Source of the DNA: Callipepla californica brunnescens
Lineage: Eukaryota; Chordata; Aves; Galliformes; Odontophoridae
Assembly (NCBI GenBank): GCA_023055505.1
Contig: JALIRH010000035.1
Coordinates: 5,698,382-5,762,381 of the forward strand
DNA: 64,000 nucleotides
Direction: 5' to 3'
In this document: positions 22,085-31,965 of the stretch, in pieces
Position numbering within the stretch: the stretch's first letter is position 1
How the letters are laid out: every line of letters begins with the position of its first letter
Program-made: the position numbers and the translations under genes
The notes under the pieces: model-generated
Seen by the model: the letters and a program-made list of their open reading frames with translations, nothing else
Database searches by the model: none
What the model was told of the DNA's origin: nothing

Positions 22085-22290
22085 ATCTGCCTTTCCGCTT
22101 CTCTCTGCTCAGCGCTTATCTGACATGATCAACTTCTGCCTTGCTTCGCTCTCCCTCCTGGATTTAGAAGGGAAATAAAATAGTGATAATCATAATCATC
22201 TTGCAAATCAGTGTGTATTCTTGCAATGGTGAAATCATAAAGATTTTAATACAACCTCGATATCACTGTCCGTCTCGCGTAGCACTGTGA
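22085..22290. promoter_or_regulatory. Candidate conserved non-coding element
   Basis: Repeat-free AT-rich block with GTGATAATCATAATCATC, TTGCAAATCAGTG, GAAATCATAAAGATTTTAAT and retained CpGs (CCTCGATATCACTGTCCG, TCTCGCGTAGC). Inferred regulatory element. Confidence 0.38.
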
Positions 22291-22535
22291 GTTATTGCGG
22301 CTGCTGTGAGCCTGGTGGGCTCGTGGTCAGCACTGCAGCTGGGAAGGGAGCTGGCAATGCGGTCCCATATGGGGCATCCCATCAGCATCAGCTTTTAGCA
22401 GGCAACATAAATCCCACTGGCAACCCCACAGATATCCTACAAGAAGCTTCAAGCAGAAAATCTCGGTGCCAGTTTGATCTCTCGCTGCTGTGAGCCCAAG
22501 GGGAGGTGGGACCAGTTTGGTCTCAGGAGCATGCA

Positions 22536-22672
22536 GAATCATTCAGGTTGGAAAGTACCTCTGAGATCCCCCATCCAACCTCACCCCACTGTGCCCACGT
22601 CCCTCAGTGCCAAATCCCCACGGCTCAGGGACACCCCCAGGGATGACCCCACACTCCTGGGGCAGCTGAGCC
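22536..22672 (-). mobile_element. CR1 LINE 3' fragment, antisense
   Basis: AATCATTCAGGTTGGAAAGTACC, CTCTGAGATCCCCCATCCAACC, CACCCCACTGTGCCCACGTCC, CAGTGCCAAATCCCCACGG, ACACCCCCAGGGATGACCCC and CTGGGGCAGCTG are the reverse complement of the CR1 3' region in the right order. Confidence 0.92.
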
Positions 22673-22675
22673 AAG

Positions 22676-24244
22676 AGAAGTGCGGAATTAGAAGTGCAAT
22701 GGGAAGCAGCCCCCTCACCTGGGTTTATTTTTCCATTCCAAGTTCTTGTTTTTCAAAGCTTTCTCTCTTCCCCCAGCCAAAAATAACCCAGCAGCGATGA
22801 CATTTTAACAGGAAATTAAATGAAAACATTTGTTTTGAATTGACATTTTGACTTGAAATGTTGATTTGTTCTGGATTTTTAAGCTAGACAGCAGCAACAC
22901 GTTGTTGTTTCAAATGGGAAGAAATGTGATTGTGCTGAAAAACTGCAGGGACAGGAGGGGCAGAGGGGACACCTCGCTCCAGGTTGCTCCATGGGAGGGG
23001 CACAGGAGCTCTGCTTTGGGAAATGAGGAGCTGCCCTTGTGCCTTAGGAAAAAAAAAAGGCCAAAAAAGTCAGCTCTCATGAGAAAGCAGGGCTGGGAGG
23101 GGGTAAATCAGGTTTTCCCCTCAGCTGTTCTTTGGTGCCGCTCGGAGGGTGATACTATAGGCGTGCTGAGGTTTCGCCTTCTTTAAATATCACTGGTATT
23201 TATTTTCATTACTCGTTCTTAATTGTAATGAAGCTGAAGTCTCCTCTGTGCCCCGGTGGTGAATTTATCCCAACGAGCTTCTAGAAACATTGGGTTTCTT
23301 GGTGTGTGAGCATCCCTTCGTTTCTCCCACAGCCCATCTGTCTGTGTGGCTGCTCCTCCGCTGCTTCCTTCCCCTTCCTCGTGGCCACGGCCCTCTCAGT
23401 GAATGCTGTCAGAGAGCCTTCGTTTGCATTTCAGATGAGACAAAGGCGCAGAAAGCCACAGGAAAGAAAGGAGTCCAACTTCTATTTTCCTGGTTCCTCC
23501 CCGTTTCTCACATCTGAAGATGTTGAACTTGTCCACAGGTGAAAATCTCAATGTTTCCCCGCTTGCCTCCAATGGAAATCATTCCCCCTTGCTGAGGATG
23601 CTTGCTTCCTCACGTTCCCTTATGGTGTGGTTTTCGTTGGTTGGGGTTTTTTTGGTTCTGTGATGAATTTATGCGAGGTTGCCCTCTAATGGCTGATCCA
23701 TGGGAAAACCATGAGTCCCACCCAAGGAATCTTCCTCTATTATTCCCTGTGAGACAATGATCTCTTCTGGAGGTGAAGAATGAGTGGGTTTGCTCACGAG
23801 CAATGACAATGAGAAGCACACCTAGGGCCCTACAACGGGACCTCCCCAAACCCCTTGGTGTCCATCCCTCAGTGTGGAAGCCACCAAAGCTGTGTCTTTG
23901 GGAGGCATTTTTCCCCTCAGAGCTCTTTCTCTCCCTCGTGGTGCGGTGCTGGCTGCCTCCATCCTGCAGGAGAAGCCTGGGGGACCTGGGCAGATGGCTC
24001 AGCAGTGCTGCAGCCCCACAGACGGAGCTCCTCCAGGCACTTCTATTTTTTCTTCTCGCAAGCGAAAACATTTTGACTTGAACTTTCATACATAATAATG
24101 AGGGTGAGTTACCAAAACGCGCACATTTTCTTTAGTCGGTTTCGTTTACTACTGCTTTAAATTATTTCACAGCCTTGTAAGATCTCCCTGTGACAGACGG
24201 AGCCCGGGCAGGGAAAGTGAGGGAGAGAGAAGGAAACCCACTAA
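22676..24244. other. Non-coding spacer
   Basis: No gene recognised. Two AT-rich patches (22795-22905 with GAAATTAAATGAAAAC, and 23180-23250 with TTCTTAATTGTAATG) could be small regulatory elements. A short string at 23422-23465 (TTTCAGATGAGACAAAGGCGCAGAAAGCCACAG) faintly resembles an antisense MIR core but is too short to call. Confidence 0.42.
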
Positions 24245-24600
24245 GTGTTCATTTTCCCCATAATGTATTCCAATCCTGTTAGGTCGTGCTGGCGAAGGTA
24301 ATATTTCTGGCATTCATTTAATGAAATTGACAGTGATGAATGGTTAATTATACAAATTACATTCTTATTAAATCCCCTGGAATCAGTGCCTCAGAAAGTC
24401 TTAGCTATGGACTTCTCGTGCTATATACATATTTTTGTCGGAGCGTCTTTCCTGCTGGCTGCGGCAAAACCGTCTTCTGAAAAACCTTGAAAAGCATTAA
24501 AAATCCCCTAGTTAAGTCAATTACTGCAGATAAGTTAATCTTAATGGGATGCTTAAACCCCATCCTTGCATAAGTTTACTTTTCATCCCTCTCTCTCAGT
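24245..24600. promoter_or_regulatory. Candidate conserved non-coding element sharing a 16-mer with 17404
   Basis: Repeat-free AT-rich block with CCATAATGTATTCC, TTCATTTAATGAAATTGAC, GGTTAATTATACAAATTAC, GCATTAAAAATCCCC and AAGTCAATTACTGC. The 16-mer ACATTCTTATTAAATC at 24359-24374 also occurs at 17404-17419. ATTTAATGAAAT and nearby words give several ATTA cores in both orientations. Enhancer role inferred. Confidence 0.45.
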
Positions 24601-24989
24601 TCTGGAGACGCCGGAGAGAAAAGTTTTCCAGCAATTGTTGTGACAAATGGATTAAGAGAGGATAAGTAGGGCTGGCTGCAGAATTGTCATCAAAACAGTC
24701 TTTCAGCAGCGTTTGCTCCCTGGGAGCAGCGAGCTTGCCAAGAAATGTCCCATTTGGGGTTGAGCTGGTGTGCAGTGCTGTGCCATTGGGTTGATGGTCA
24801 CTGGGGCTGTGGAGTGGTGCCCATGCAGCAGGAGCTGCCCATGCAGGAGCTCCCACGCAAACAACCCCACGTAACCCTCGCAGGCTTGCACGTTCCCTGA
24901 GCATTAAACCCTGCTCCCAACCTTGCCTCGTGCAAACACACTGCAGCAGCTTTAATTGCACAGCACGGGACGGGCTGGAAGATATTAGC
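24601..24989. other. Non-coding spacer
   Basis: GC-richer sequence without gene or repeat. The 133-codon minus-strand frame is unsupported by splice signals or domains. Confidence 0.45.
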
Positions 24990-25295
24990 GAGGCCATGTA
25001 TGCTCAGGGAATAAACGTAATAAATAGGCGATTAAGTTAAGCAAGTTTTCAGCTTCAGCAGCGAGAGTGCCCATCTATCTTGCGTGGCTTTCTGCATGCT
25101 TCATTACCGCATGTAACCACACTGAAAAAATATGCTTTATCCTTTCTAATGAGATGAAAAGTTCCCCCTCGATCTGCGCTAGCGCTGCCAACCACCTGAC
25201 ACTCCGCAGCGGCGCAGTCGCCCGCTTCCAGCAGCTTCTAATGCAATTTGTTTCCAAGCCTCATATCGGACTAAGTTAACATCACTTAATCTTCG
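24990..25295. promoter_or_regulatory. Candidate conserved non-coding element with retained CpGs
   Basis: About 300 bp with ACGTAATAAATAGGCG, GATTAAGTTAAGC, CTTCATTACCGCATG, CTTTCTAATGAGATG and CTTCTAATGCAATTTG, plus a CpG-rich interior holding the 10-bp palindrome GCGCTAGCGC (25176-25185). No repeat is recognised. The combination of AT-rich homeodomain cores with undecayed CpGs suggests constraint or hypomethylation. Confidence 0.42.
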
Positions 25296-25930
25296 TGCTC
25301 GACAGAGTCCTGCACGAGGCGTTGCAGGAGGTGCTGGGCAGGGCATGGGGGCTGTGGGGCAGTGAGCAGTGATGCCACGGGGTCAGAGCTGCCTTTACCC
25401 TCCCATACCACAGCCATCCCATTATTTCTGCTGAATTCTGCTTATTTCTGCCCCTAAGTGCCAGAGCAATCTTCTGCAGCTTCTCTTCTTCTGTTGTTAG
25501 CTTGACTGTAGGTGGGCTGTTGCTCAGTGCAGATAACAGCAGCAGATAGTAATTAAAACATGAGCAGTGGCCTCTTTGGAGAGGGAGGAGAGTGTGTAAC
25601 ACTATGTGACATGGGCAGAGTGTCACCAAAGATCAGCAGTTCTTTCCCCTAACGGTGCAGCCTGCACAACCTGGTCACTGTGCCAGGGCTGTAGGTTCTC
25701 ACTGTGCTGAACAGAATGGCTCAAAGTCTTCCAGCAAAGGGGAAAAGGAGATCTGTTTTGTTCCAAACATTCATTCTGGCTTTGGACGGGGGAGCACAGA
25801 GGGTGCAGGGAGATTCCACCTTTATTTGGCTTTGAGTTTGGATTTGGGGCTTCACCCATATTCCCTCCTTACTGCTTCCTTCCCCAGCTGCTTTGTCTTC
25901 ATAGCCGAGCGCTGAACCTGATAGGGCCAT
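25296..25930. other. Non-coding spacer
   Basis: No gene recognised. Overlapping short frames on both strands have no domain features. Confidence 0.45.
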
Positions 25931-25931
25931 G

Positions 25932-26074
25932 AATAATCATGGAATCATTAAGGCTGGAAAAGACCTAAGATCCCCAACCCCACAGTGCCCACTGCCCACA
26001 TCTCTCAGTGCCACATCCCCACGGTTCTGGGGCACCCCCAGGGATGGTGATCCCACCCAGGGGCAGTGAGACAG
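25932..26074 (-). mobile_element. CR1 LINE 3' fragment, antisense
   Basis: AATCATGGAATCATTAAGGC, TGGAAAAGACCTAAGATCCCC, CAGTGCCCACTGCCCACATC, CAGTGCCACATCCCCACGG and CACCCCCAGGGATGGTGATCC reproduce the reverse complement of the CR1 3' end. The tail octamers are at the left edge, so the element points leftward. Confidence 0.93.
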
Positions 26075-26089
26075 GAGAAATGATGGAGC

Positions 26090-26590
26090 TGAGTTGAGTC
26101 TCTCCCTCTTTTACTCAATAAGCTTCATAACGTGTATAACCACCTATATCACAAAGAGACAGGAGGAGCAGGGGGAGCTTTATGAGCTGGTTAGAGCAGG
26201 CAACTCCATCACCAGCCGTGACTATTATTATAAAATATTCGGGAAGTTAACTCAATAAAAAAACTAATAATGAGAGGAACCATCTCTGCCTTTGTTTATA
26301 GCTTCTTTAAGTGTATAAATGAGCGTGAGGTGATTAATGAGGGTGATCTGAGAGAGAAAGATTTGCATGCACAGCACTTGAATTATTTCCTTACTGCATG
26401 TGCTTCCCAGTCTCTCTGTTTATTGTGCTGCTCGACGCTGTTTAATACGGAATGACTAAAGTTATGAGATCCTATTTATTCCACCTGACATTGTCCCCTC
26501 TGCCAGCTCAGCCCCTGGGACAGATAGCGCATGCACAACGAATTCAGAAAATATATTAAAAAGCAATTATAAACTCCCTGCCTTCGGTGT
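26090..26590. promoter_or_regulatory. Candidate conserved non-coding element, long
   Basis: Repeat-free AT-rich stretch with CTATTATTATAAAATATTCG, AACTCAATAAAAAAACTAATAATG, GAGGTGATTAATGAGG, a perfect POU octamer ATTTGCAT (26361-26368), TTGAATTATTTCC, TGTTTAATACGGAATG and AAAGCAATTATAAACTCC. A strong compositional candidate for an enhancer cluster; conservation untested. Confidence 0.42.
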
Positions 26591-27059
26591 CCTGGCCTTA
26601 TTCTTCACAGCGCTCCATAGGAATTAGCATAATGTCTACAGGCTCTCAGAGTTATCAAAACACGGCGGGGCTGTATCTTACTTCCAAGAGCTGACAGGGC
26701 TGGAGGGCTCAAGGTTTCCAAAGGTGCATTTGGGTGCCCCTGCTCCATGCCCTGGTGCACTGCCTGGTGCCAGTGGCATTTTCTCTGTACCCCAGGAGGT
26801 GGTGGCAGGCTGAGTTTTGCCAGCTCAGTGCGTGGTTCTTGCATAAAGCAACGTTCTTTGCTCTTTCCATGGTGGTGGCTCCAACAGCAGAATTCCATTA
26901 TGTTCCCAGACTGCTTTCCCCACCATGCTGTGGTTTACAGCCTTCCGAAAAGCTGTCTTGCACTGGAGAATCTTCCTGCTGGATACCACGCTCTTTTTGT
27001 TATTAATGCCTCCTCTTAGGTGGAGCAGTACATGCATATGTTGCAAATACAAGGCTGGC
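26591..27059. other. Non-coding spacer
   Basis: No gene. Frames of about 90 codons are open on both strands across 26600-27060, which argues against any one of them being real. Confidence 0.45.
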
Positions 27060-27430
27060 ACGATGTGCTCTGTTTAATTACACACAGGCGTTCCAGTTTC
27101 ATTGCAGCTCTGCCATAATTCTCCCCTGCAAACTCACCCCAGATTTTAACTCACTCCCAGCACAAGCAGTTTGTCTCTGGCAGATATATCAGTGCTTCGG
27201 GAGGCACTCCTTCATAGGCTGTCTTTGCCCAGAAACTTATCAAGCATCTTAATACAAACCGATTTGAACACCTCAAGAAGACATTTATTCCATAAATTGT
27301 TTATAGAAAAGCAGCAGAAGAAAATGGGCTTCACTGCTGCTGAGCTCATTAGCAGCAGACTGCCTCATTGCCTTTATTCCTTTTGACCTCCCATTGTTTA
27401 TTTTAATACCTTTGGAATATTTGATACACC
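27060..27430. promoter_or_regulatory. Candidate conserved non-coding element
   Basis: AT-leaning repeat-free block with CTGTTTAATTACACAC, TGCCATAATTCTCC, CATCTTAATACAAACCG, CCATAAATTGTTTATAG and GCTCATTAGCAGC. It ends just before a CR1 fragment. Function inferred. Confidence 0.35.
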
Positions 27431-27474
27431 TTTGGTGGTGGCCACACTGTGTGCTGACGTTTGGGGCTGAGGTG

Positions 27475-27562
27475 GTGGGGGCCACCAGCCCACAGATGGG
27501 ACTGGAACTGGGTGACCTTTGAGGTCCCTTCCAACCCCAATTCTGTGCTTCTGTGATCACTG
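27475..27562 (+). mobile_element. CR1 LINE 3' terminus, sense
   Basis: GGTGGGGGCCACCAGCCCAC, GGGACTGGAACTGGGTGACC, TTTGAGGTCCCTTCCAACCC, CAATTCTGTGCTTCTGTGATC form the CR1 3' end. It belongs to the same type as the copy ending at 30806, which has GGGGGCACCCAGCCCAC at the same place. Confidence 0.92.
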
Positions 27563-28814
27563 CCCTGGGATATACACTGCTACTTCACCGTAGTTTTCTC
27601 CTCTGCAGAGGGGATGCTCTCTTTTTCAGATACTTAAATGCTGTGACCTCACCTCACATGCAGCCTTCTCAGCAGAGCAGAGCATGACATAAGTGTGATT
27701 TGTTTGCTCAGTGTTTGTAGGATGCACGCAGTTTGTATATGTTTCTGTGGTGCTTACTGACAAACAGCTTGCACTGGGGTTGGCCTGCAAGAAGTCAAGG
27801 CTCCCCCTAGCTCCTTGCTCCAATCTCTGGACGTCTGGATTCCTATTCTGCAGAAAAACAAGAGCAAAAGACCCAGGAGCCTGCCTGCCCTGCAGAAATG
27901 CTCCTTTTTCCCTTTGTTCCCTCTCCCCAGGAAGGCTCACACGTTTCTTAAGCCTCCTGGGTGCTGGCATGACTTTGTACCCACCCTCATCCCCGATGTG
28001 CCGCGTGCGGTTCCAGCCCCATGCCGCTCAGCTCCTGGGTTTTCAGCCGCCGGCGGGCGCGCTCCTTTTGATCAGCACCTTGTACATCTTTCATCACACG
28101 CAGTGATGCTTACCTGTGCCGTGCATGCAAAAGAAGAGGTTTAAGGGGAGATCGATGGCTTTTGAGTCTGGGAGTCAAAGGGAGGCTTTCACCTCCAGGG
28201 CTGCCGAGCAAAGCACCTGGAAAGTCGATCAATCCATTACTTGCATTTCCCCCTGCCTTCCCCGCACGTGTCTCTTTCATTTTCTTCCCCTCCAAGGCAT
28301 TAGGCTTGGATTTTAGAGCGTGAATGAATAAAATATATATGCTCAGCTCCAGAACATTTTGTGTGTGATGTTGGAAGGAGGCAGGACAGGGGGAAGGCGT
28401 CCCAGCGGGCAGCGCTACGTGCAGTGCAGTTCTCCCATCAGGCCCTGGGGTCAGCACTGCATCCCTCCCTGCTCACGTTCCATGGGGTCATGGAATTGTG
28501 CTCAGGACCCCATGCATCCCAACCTCTGTGCAGGCTGCACCTCCAGCTAGGAAACAGTGGGAGGAAGGATGGAGTCAAAGTTTGCATCCTGCACCCCTGC
28601 GTAGGGCGAGGCGTACTTATGCAGTTCTACCCAGCAGCTGAACAGCTGAAAGATGGAGCAGCTTTCATTCTGTTCTTCTTCCTGCTGCAGCCCCTTTTCT
28701 TTGCTTTTTTTTACTTTGCATGGTGGGAGTCCGGGAGAGGAAGCTGGGTGGATCCACCCCAATGCTGTGGTCGTGTTTTCCGTCGGCAGGAGACAAAACT
28801 TTCTGCTGAGCTTG
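27563..28814. other. Non-coding spacer
   Basis: No gene recognised. Plus-strand frames of 131 codons (27711-28106) and 157 codons (28361-28834) overlap frames on the other strand and lack domains. Confidence 0.45.
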
Positions 28815-29300
28815 ACTTCAAAGGCAGACGTTGAGCTGTGAGATATTCATTTTAGTCATTCATGTACAGCTGCATTAGTTAGGGGCTTCACAATGTTTTA
28901 TCCACTTGTCACGATTAGACATTATTATTATTACTGAAAACAGAGATGGCTGAGAGATAATAATTCTTTATGAACCTTCCGTCACAATTAATGTAGGCTG
29001 CATACTTCCCCATTTACTGAGTTTTAAGCTAATCATTCCTTATATGTGTTTCAAGCCTTTAGTGAAGTACAAATAATTTGAACTAATTAGCTTATTAAAA
29101 GAAGGGAATGAAAACAAATGGCACATGAATGAATTGTGGGATTTCATATGGAATTAATATCTCACTAATACATGTGGATTCGGTAAATTCATTATGCATT
29201 CATAATCAGACCTGATGAATCACCTAGCTAATTCAGGAGTAATTAGGCATGAACTGCTGACACTTATTTTAAAGTGCGACCAAACTAGTTGGCTTTATCC
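28815..29300. promoter_or_regulatory. Strong candidate conserved non-coding element
   Basis: Nearly 500 bp of AT-rich, repeat-free, stop-dense sequence. Homeodomain-type cores occur throughout: TTCATTTTAGTCATTCATG, GCATTAGTTAGG, GATTAGACATTATTATTATTAC, GATAATAATTC, CACAATTAATGTAGG, AAGCTAATCATTCC, GAACTAATTAGCTTATTAAAAG, GGAATTAATATCTCACTAATAC, GGAGTAATTAGGC. This is the densest such block in the window and has the look of an ultraconserved-type enhancer. No coding or repeat alternative fits. Confidence 0.5.
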
Positions 29301-29747
29301 GAAGGACTGAATTACAGTCTCCAAGGCCCAGGAAAGTGCTGCTGTGTGCCTTGTAAAGTCATCCACTGCTGAACAGGGGGTGATCTATGGCTGTGCTGAA
29401 GGAGAGCGGGAATGAGGGCATCCATGGCATGGGATGCTGCTGGGCTGTCATGTCCGACTATGGGAATAACACCCCCCAAAATTAACAAGTGTGCCATCAC
29501 TGCCCCGGTGACTGGCTAATTTTTCACCACTTGGTAGCTTGAGTGCATTAATAATAATGATCATTATTCATTTTCCTGTTCCCATAATGGCTCGTGCAGC
29601 ACAGCAGCCTCCTGGATGGGCACAGTGCTGGTGCAGAACTAAAACAGTGAGGGTGTAGGGGGGCACATGGGGAAACATGGGGCTGAGAGAGGAGAAGTGA
29701 AGGGGAAGCAGATTTTGGAGGTGTCTTAGGGCTGCGGTTAGTGGGCA
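29301..29747. other. Non-coding spacer with 16-bp palindrome
   Basis: No gene. A perfect palindrome AATAATGATCATTATT is at 29553-29568 within a short AT-rich patch; the flanks are GC-richer. Confidence 0.45.
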
Positions 29748-29825
29748 CTATGGAGCTGGGTTGGTGGTCAGACTTGATGGTCTTAGAGGTCTTTTCCAGC
29801 CTTAGTGATTCAGAGATTCACTGAG
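29748..29825 (+). mobile_element. CR1 LINE 3' terminus, sense
   Basis: GAGCTGGGTTGGTGGTCAGAC, TTGATGGTCTTAGAGGTCTT, TTCCAGCCTTAGTGATTCAG and AGATTCACTG match the CR1 3' end with few differences. About 80 bp remain. Confidence 0.88.
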
Positions 29826-30094
29826 ACTCGAGGGAGAGGTGGAATGGTGACCTCTGCGATAGGATTCCATGTGGGCAAGGAGGGTTTGTATTTGTAAAGC
29901 TCAGAGGAGGGGATGTGGTGGCAACAAGGGATGCAGTGGGGCTTTGTGGGGCCGGTGCCAGGGTTACAACATGATTCTGGTGGCCATGAGGGTGGGGGCA
30001 CAACCTCTGAGAGCTTTTTGGGCTCAGTGTGCTGGTGAGATGTCCCTGGGGGAGGCAAATTCCATCTCCGGAGCGAATCTCTGCTGCAAATCCA
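29826..30094. other. Non-coding spacer
   Basis: No gene recognised; G-rich on the plus strand. Confidence 0.4.
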
Positions 30095-30350
30095 TGAATC
30101 ATGTGCCCCCAGGTACCGAATTTGTGTTTGCGGATAAGATTATCCAGGGATTAATTGTAGAGGGAGAAGAGGAATGTAGATTAGTCATCCCTTGAGAATA
30201 GACATAGATCAACAGCATTTAGAATTACCTTTGGGTGTTTAACAGCCACGGATCACCAGAGTACCTGAACACCTACCATGTAAAATCAACACTCTCGTTA
30301 ATTATGAAAAATAATTCATGTCACATCACTCCAAACCCACAAAAATCTCT
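30095..30350. promoter_or_regulatory. Candidate conserved non-coding element with inverted GATA motifs
   Basis: AT-leaning repeat-free block. GGATAAGATTATCC at 30132-30145 places two GATAA motifs tail to tail. Other words are GGGATTAATTGTAG, GATTAGTCATCC, GAATTACC and CTCGTTAATTATGAAAAATAATTC. Regulatory role inferred. Confidence 0.38.
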
Positions 30351-30477
30351 GCATTCATTGTGGAGGCAGCTGCATCGCTCCCATGCTTGCCCCATGGCCA
30401 GCTTGCTTGGCTTCTTTCCCATTTTTTTTCCCATTCTTTCTCCAGAAAGCCCCAGCAGGTCTCAAATCCTGCAATCT

Positions 30478-30806
30478 GTCGGGTTCAGAGGAGGCCACAA
30501 AGATGACCAAAGGTCTGGAGCACCTTTCTTGTAAAGAAAGGTTGAAGGAACTGGGCTTGTTTAGCTTGAAGAAGAGAAGGATCTGGAGAGAACTTACATG
30601 CAGGGGGAGCCAACTTTTTGCAGTATGGTAGTGGTAGGGCAAGTTGTAGGTACCCATCTCTGGAGGTGCTCAAGGCCATGGATGGGGTCCTGAACAACTG
30701 TATCTGGTAGGGGGCACCCAGCCCACAGCAGGGCGTGGAACTGGATGATCTTTGAGGTCCCCTCAAACCCAATTCTGTGTTTCTATGATTCTGTAGTTCT
30801 GTGATC
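30478..30806 (+). mobile_element. CR1 LINE fragment: end of ORF2 plus 3' terminus, sense
   Basis: The longest CR1 copy here. The left part still reads as the C-terminal end of the CR1 ORF2 protein (residues GLEHLSCKERLKELGLF and SLKKRR in one frame). The middle has CTGGAGGTGCTCAAGGCCATG and GGATGGGGTCCTGAACAACTG. The right end has GGATGATCTTTGAGGTCCCC, TCAAACCCAATTCTGTG and TTTCTATGATTCTGTAG. A deletion removes part of the region between them. The open frame at 30383-30631 is explained by this element. Confidence 0.93.
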
Positions 30807-31029
30807 CCAACCTTGGGAAGTCATCCCAGTTCTTCGCCTCTACATTTACCTGCACCACCTTCTGTAAACTGAGGGATTTGGTTACAATTTCCACGTCCCA
30901 ACCAGACTGAGAGAAGAAAAATGAAGTGGGAAAAGGCAATCAATGCTTCCCAAGTGCTCGAGCCTGCTGCTGGGGCCGCCACGCAGCAGGGCTGGTACCC
31001 ACCAGGTGCTTGCTATGCTGTGTGCAGAT
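30807..31029. other. Non-coding spacer
   Basis: Short GC-mixed spacer without gene or repeat. Confidence 0.4.
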
Positions 31030-31300
31030 CCAAAGCGCGCTGCAATCACAGAGAATAAACAGTAGCAATTACTTAATACTTCACAGTGATGGAGTATTGA
31101 AAATTAGCACCAGAGTTAAGCGCTAATACGTCGCATAACAATCCGTAAGCCTGCAGAATTTTATATAGTAGAATCAAGAGTAAATAAAATTACAATTTAA
31201 ACAAAGGCAGATAATTTAATTACCTTGTAGGCACAGTACTAAAATTTGGAGTGATTGGCTAATCAATACGCTATTACAAAATGCAACAATGCAGCACGCC
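31030..31300. promoter_or_regulatory. Candidate conserved non-coding element
   Basis: Repeat-free AT-rich block with GCAATTACTTAATACTTC, GCGCTAATACGTCGC, AAATAAAATTACAATTTAAAC, GATAATTTAATTACC and GGCTAATCAATACGC. CpGs are retained in AT-rich surroundings (AAGCGCTAATACGTCGCATAAC cluster at about 31118-31138). A good enhancer candidate by composition. Confidence 0.43.
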
Positions 31301-31794
31301 TGTGAGGTTATAGGAAATGGGTGGCTGGGGCTGACAGCGAGCTGCTGGATCGGGCGGTGGTGGCAGTCCCCAGGCAGGCTGCCACGGCAGGGCTTCTGCA
31401 GGAGCATCGTCAGCGTTCAGATGGCATCTGTCACAGCCCCAAAGTCTGTTCTCCATCCCTGATGTCAAGTGCCATTTCTCAAGGCCATCTGAACTCAACT
31501 CCAGGCCCTTTTACTTTTTGTACCCAGAGATTTTGACTCCCCAGCTGCGTGCACACCTCGGAGGGACGCGATCGTGTTGCCCTGTTAGTGATTTGCTTTG
31601 CTTTGCTGGCTGGGTCCTCAGCTGCCCCATGGTTGGGTTCCATGCCAAATTTCTCCACCTGAGGATGTGTCTGCAGCACAGAGCTGGCGATGCTGGGAGC
31701 CAAGTGAGAGCCTGCTGCATCCCAGCGTGAAATGCCCTCCTTTGGTTCCGCGCCGATGCCAATCTTCTAAGGGAAAGCAGATCTTCTTTCCAGC
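31301..31794. other. Non-coding spacer
   Basis: GC-richer sequence with no recognised gene or repeat; both strands are open over much of it. Confidence 0.45.
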
Positions 31795-31965
31795 CCATTG
31801 TATTGCGCTAATTTAATTCCATTCTGTATGTCAAATCGCATTATATATTCACACCGATGGAAGGTCTATTTTTTCCTTTATTAATATTAAGACATTTATT
31901 TGTCATTTTTTAGCAAAATTGAAAAGGAATCAAAACCTCATTTTCTGGAAAAGCAGCGTTCTCGG
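31795..31965. promoter_or_regulatory. Candidate conserved non-coding element (short)
   Basis: AT-rich block with GCGCTAATTTAATTCC, CGCATTATATATTCACACCG and TTTATTAATATTAAGAC. No repeat family recognised; role inferred. Confidence 0.36.

Noticed and set aside
23422..23465. Possible antisense MIR core (CAGATGAGACAAAGGCGCAG)
   Set aside because: The similarity is limited to about 35 bases with gaps and no flanking MIR boxes follow, so it may be chance.
30383..30631. 82-codon plus-strand frame with a protein-like middle
   Set aside because: The protein-like part is the decayed C-terminal end of CR1 ORF2, so it is annotated as a mobile element and not as a host gene.
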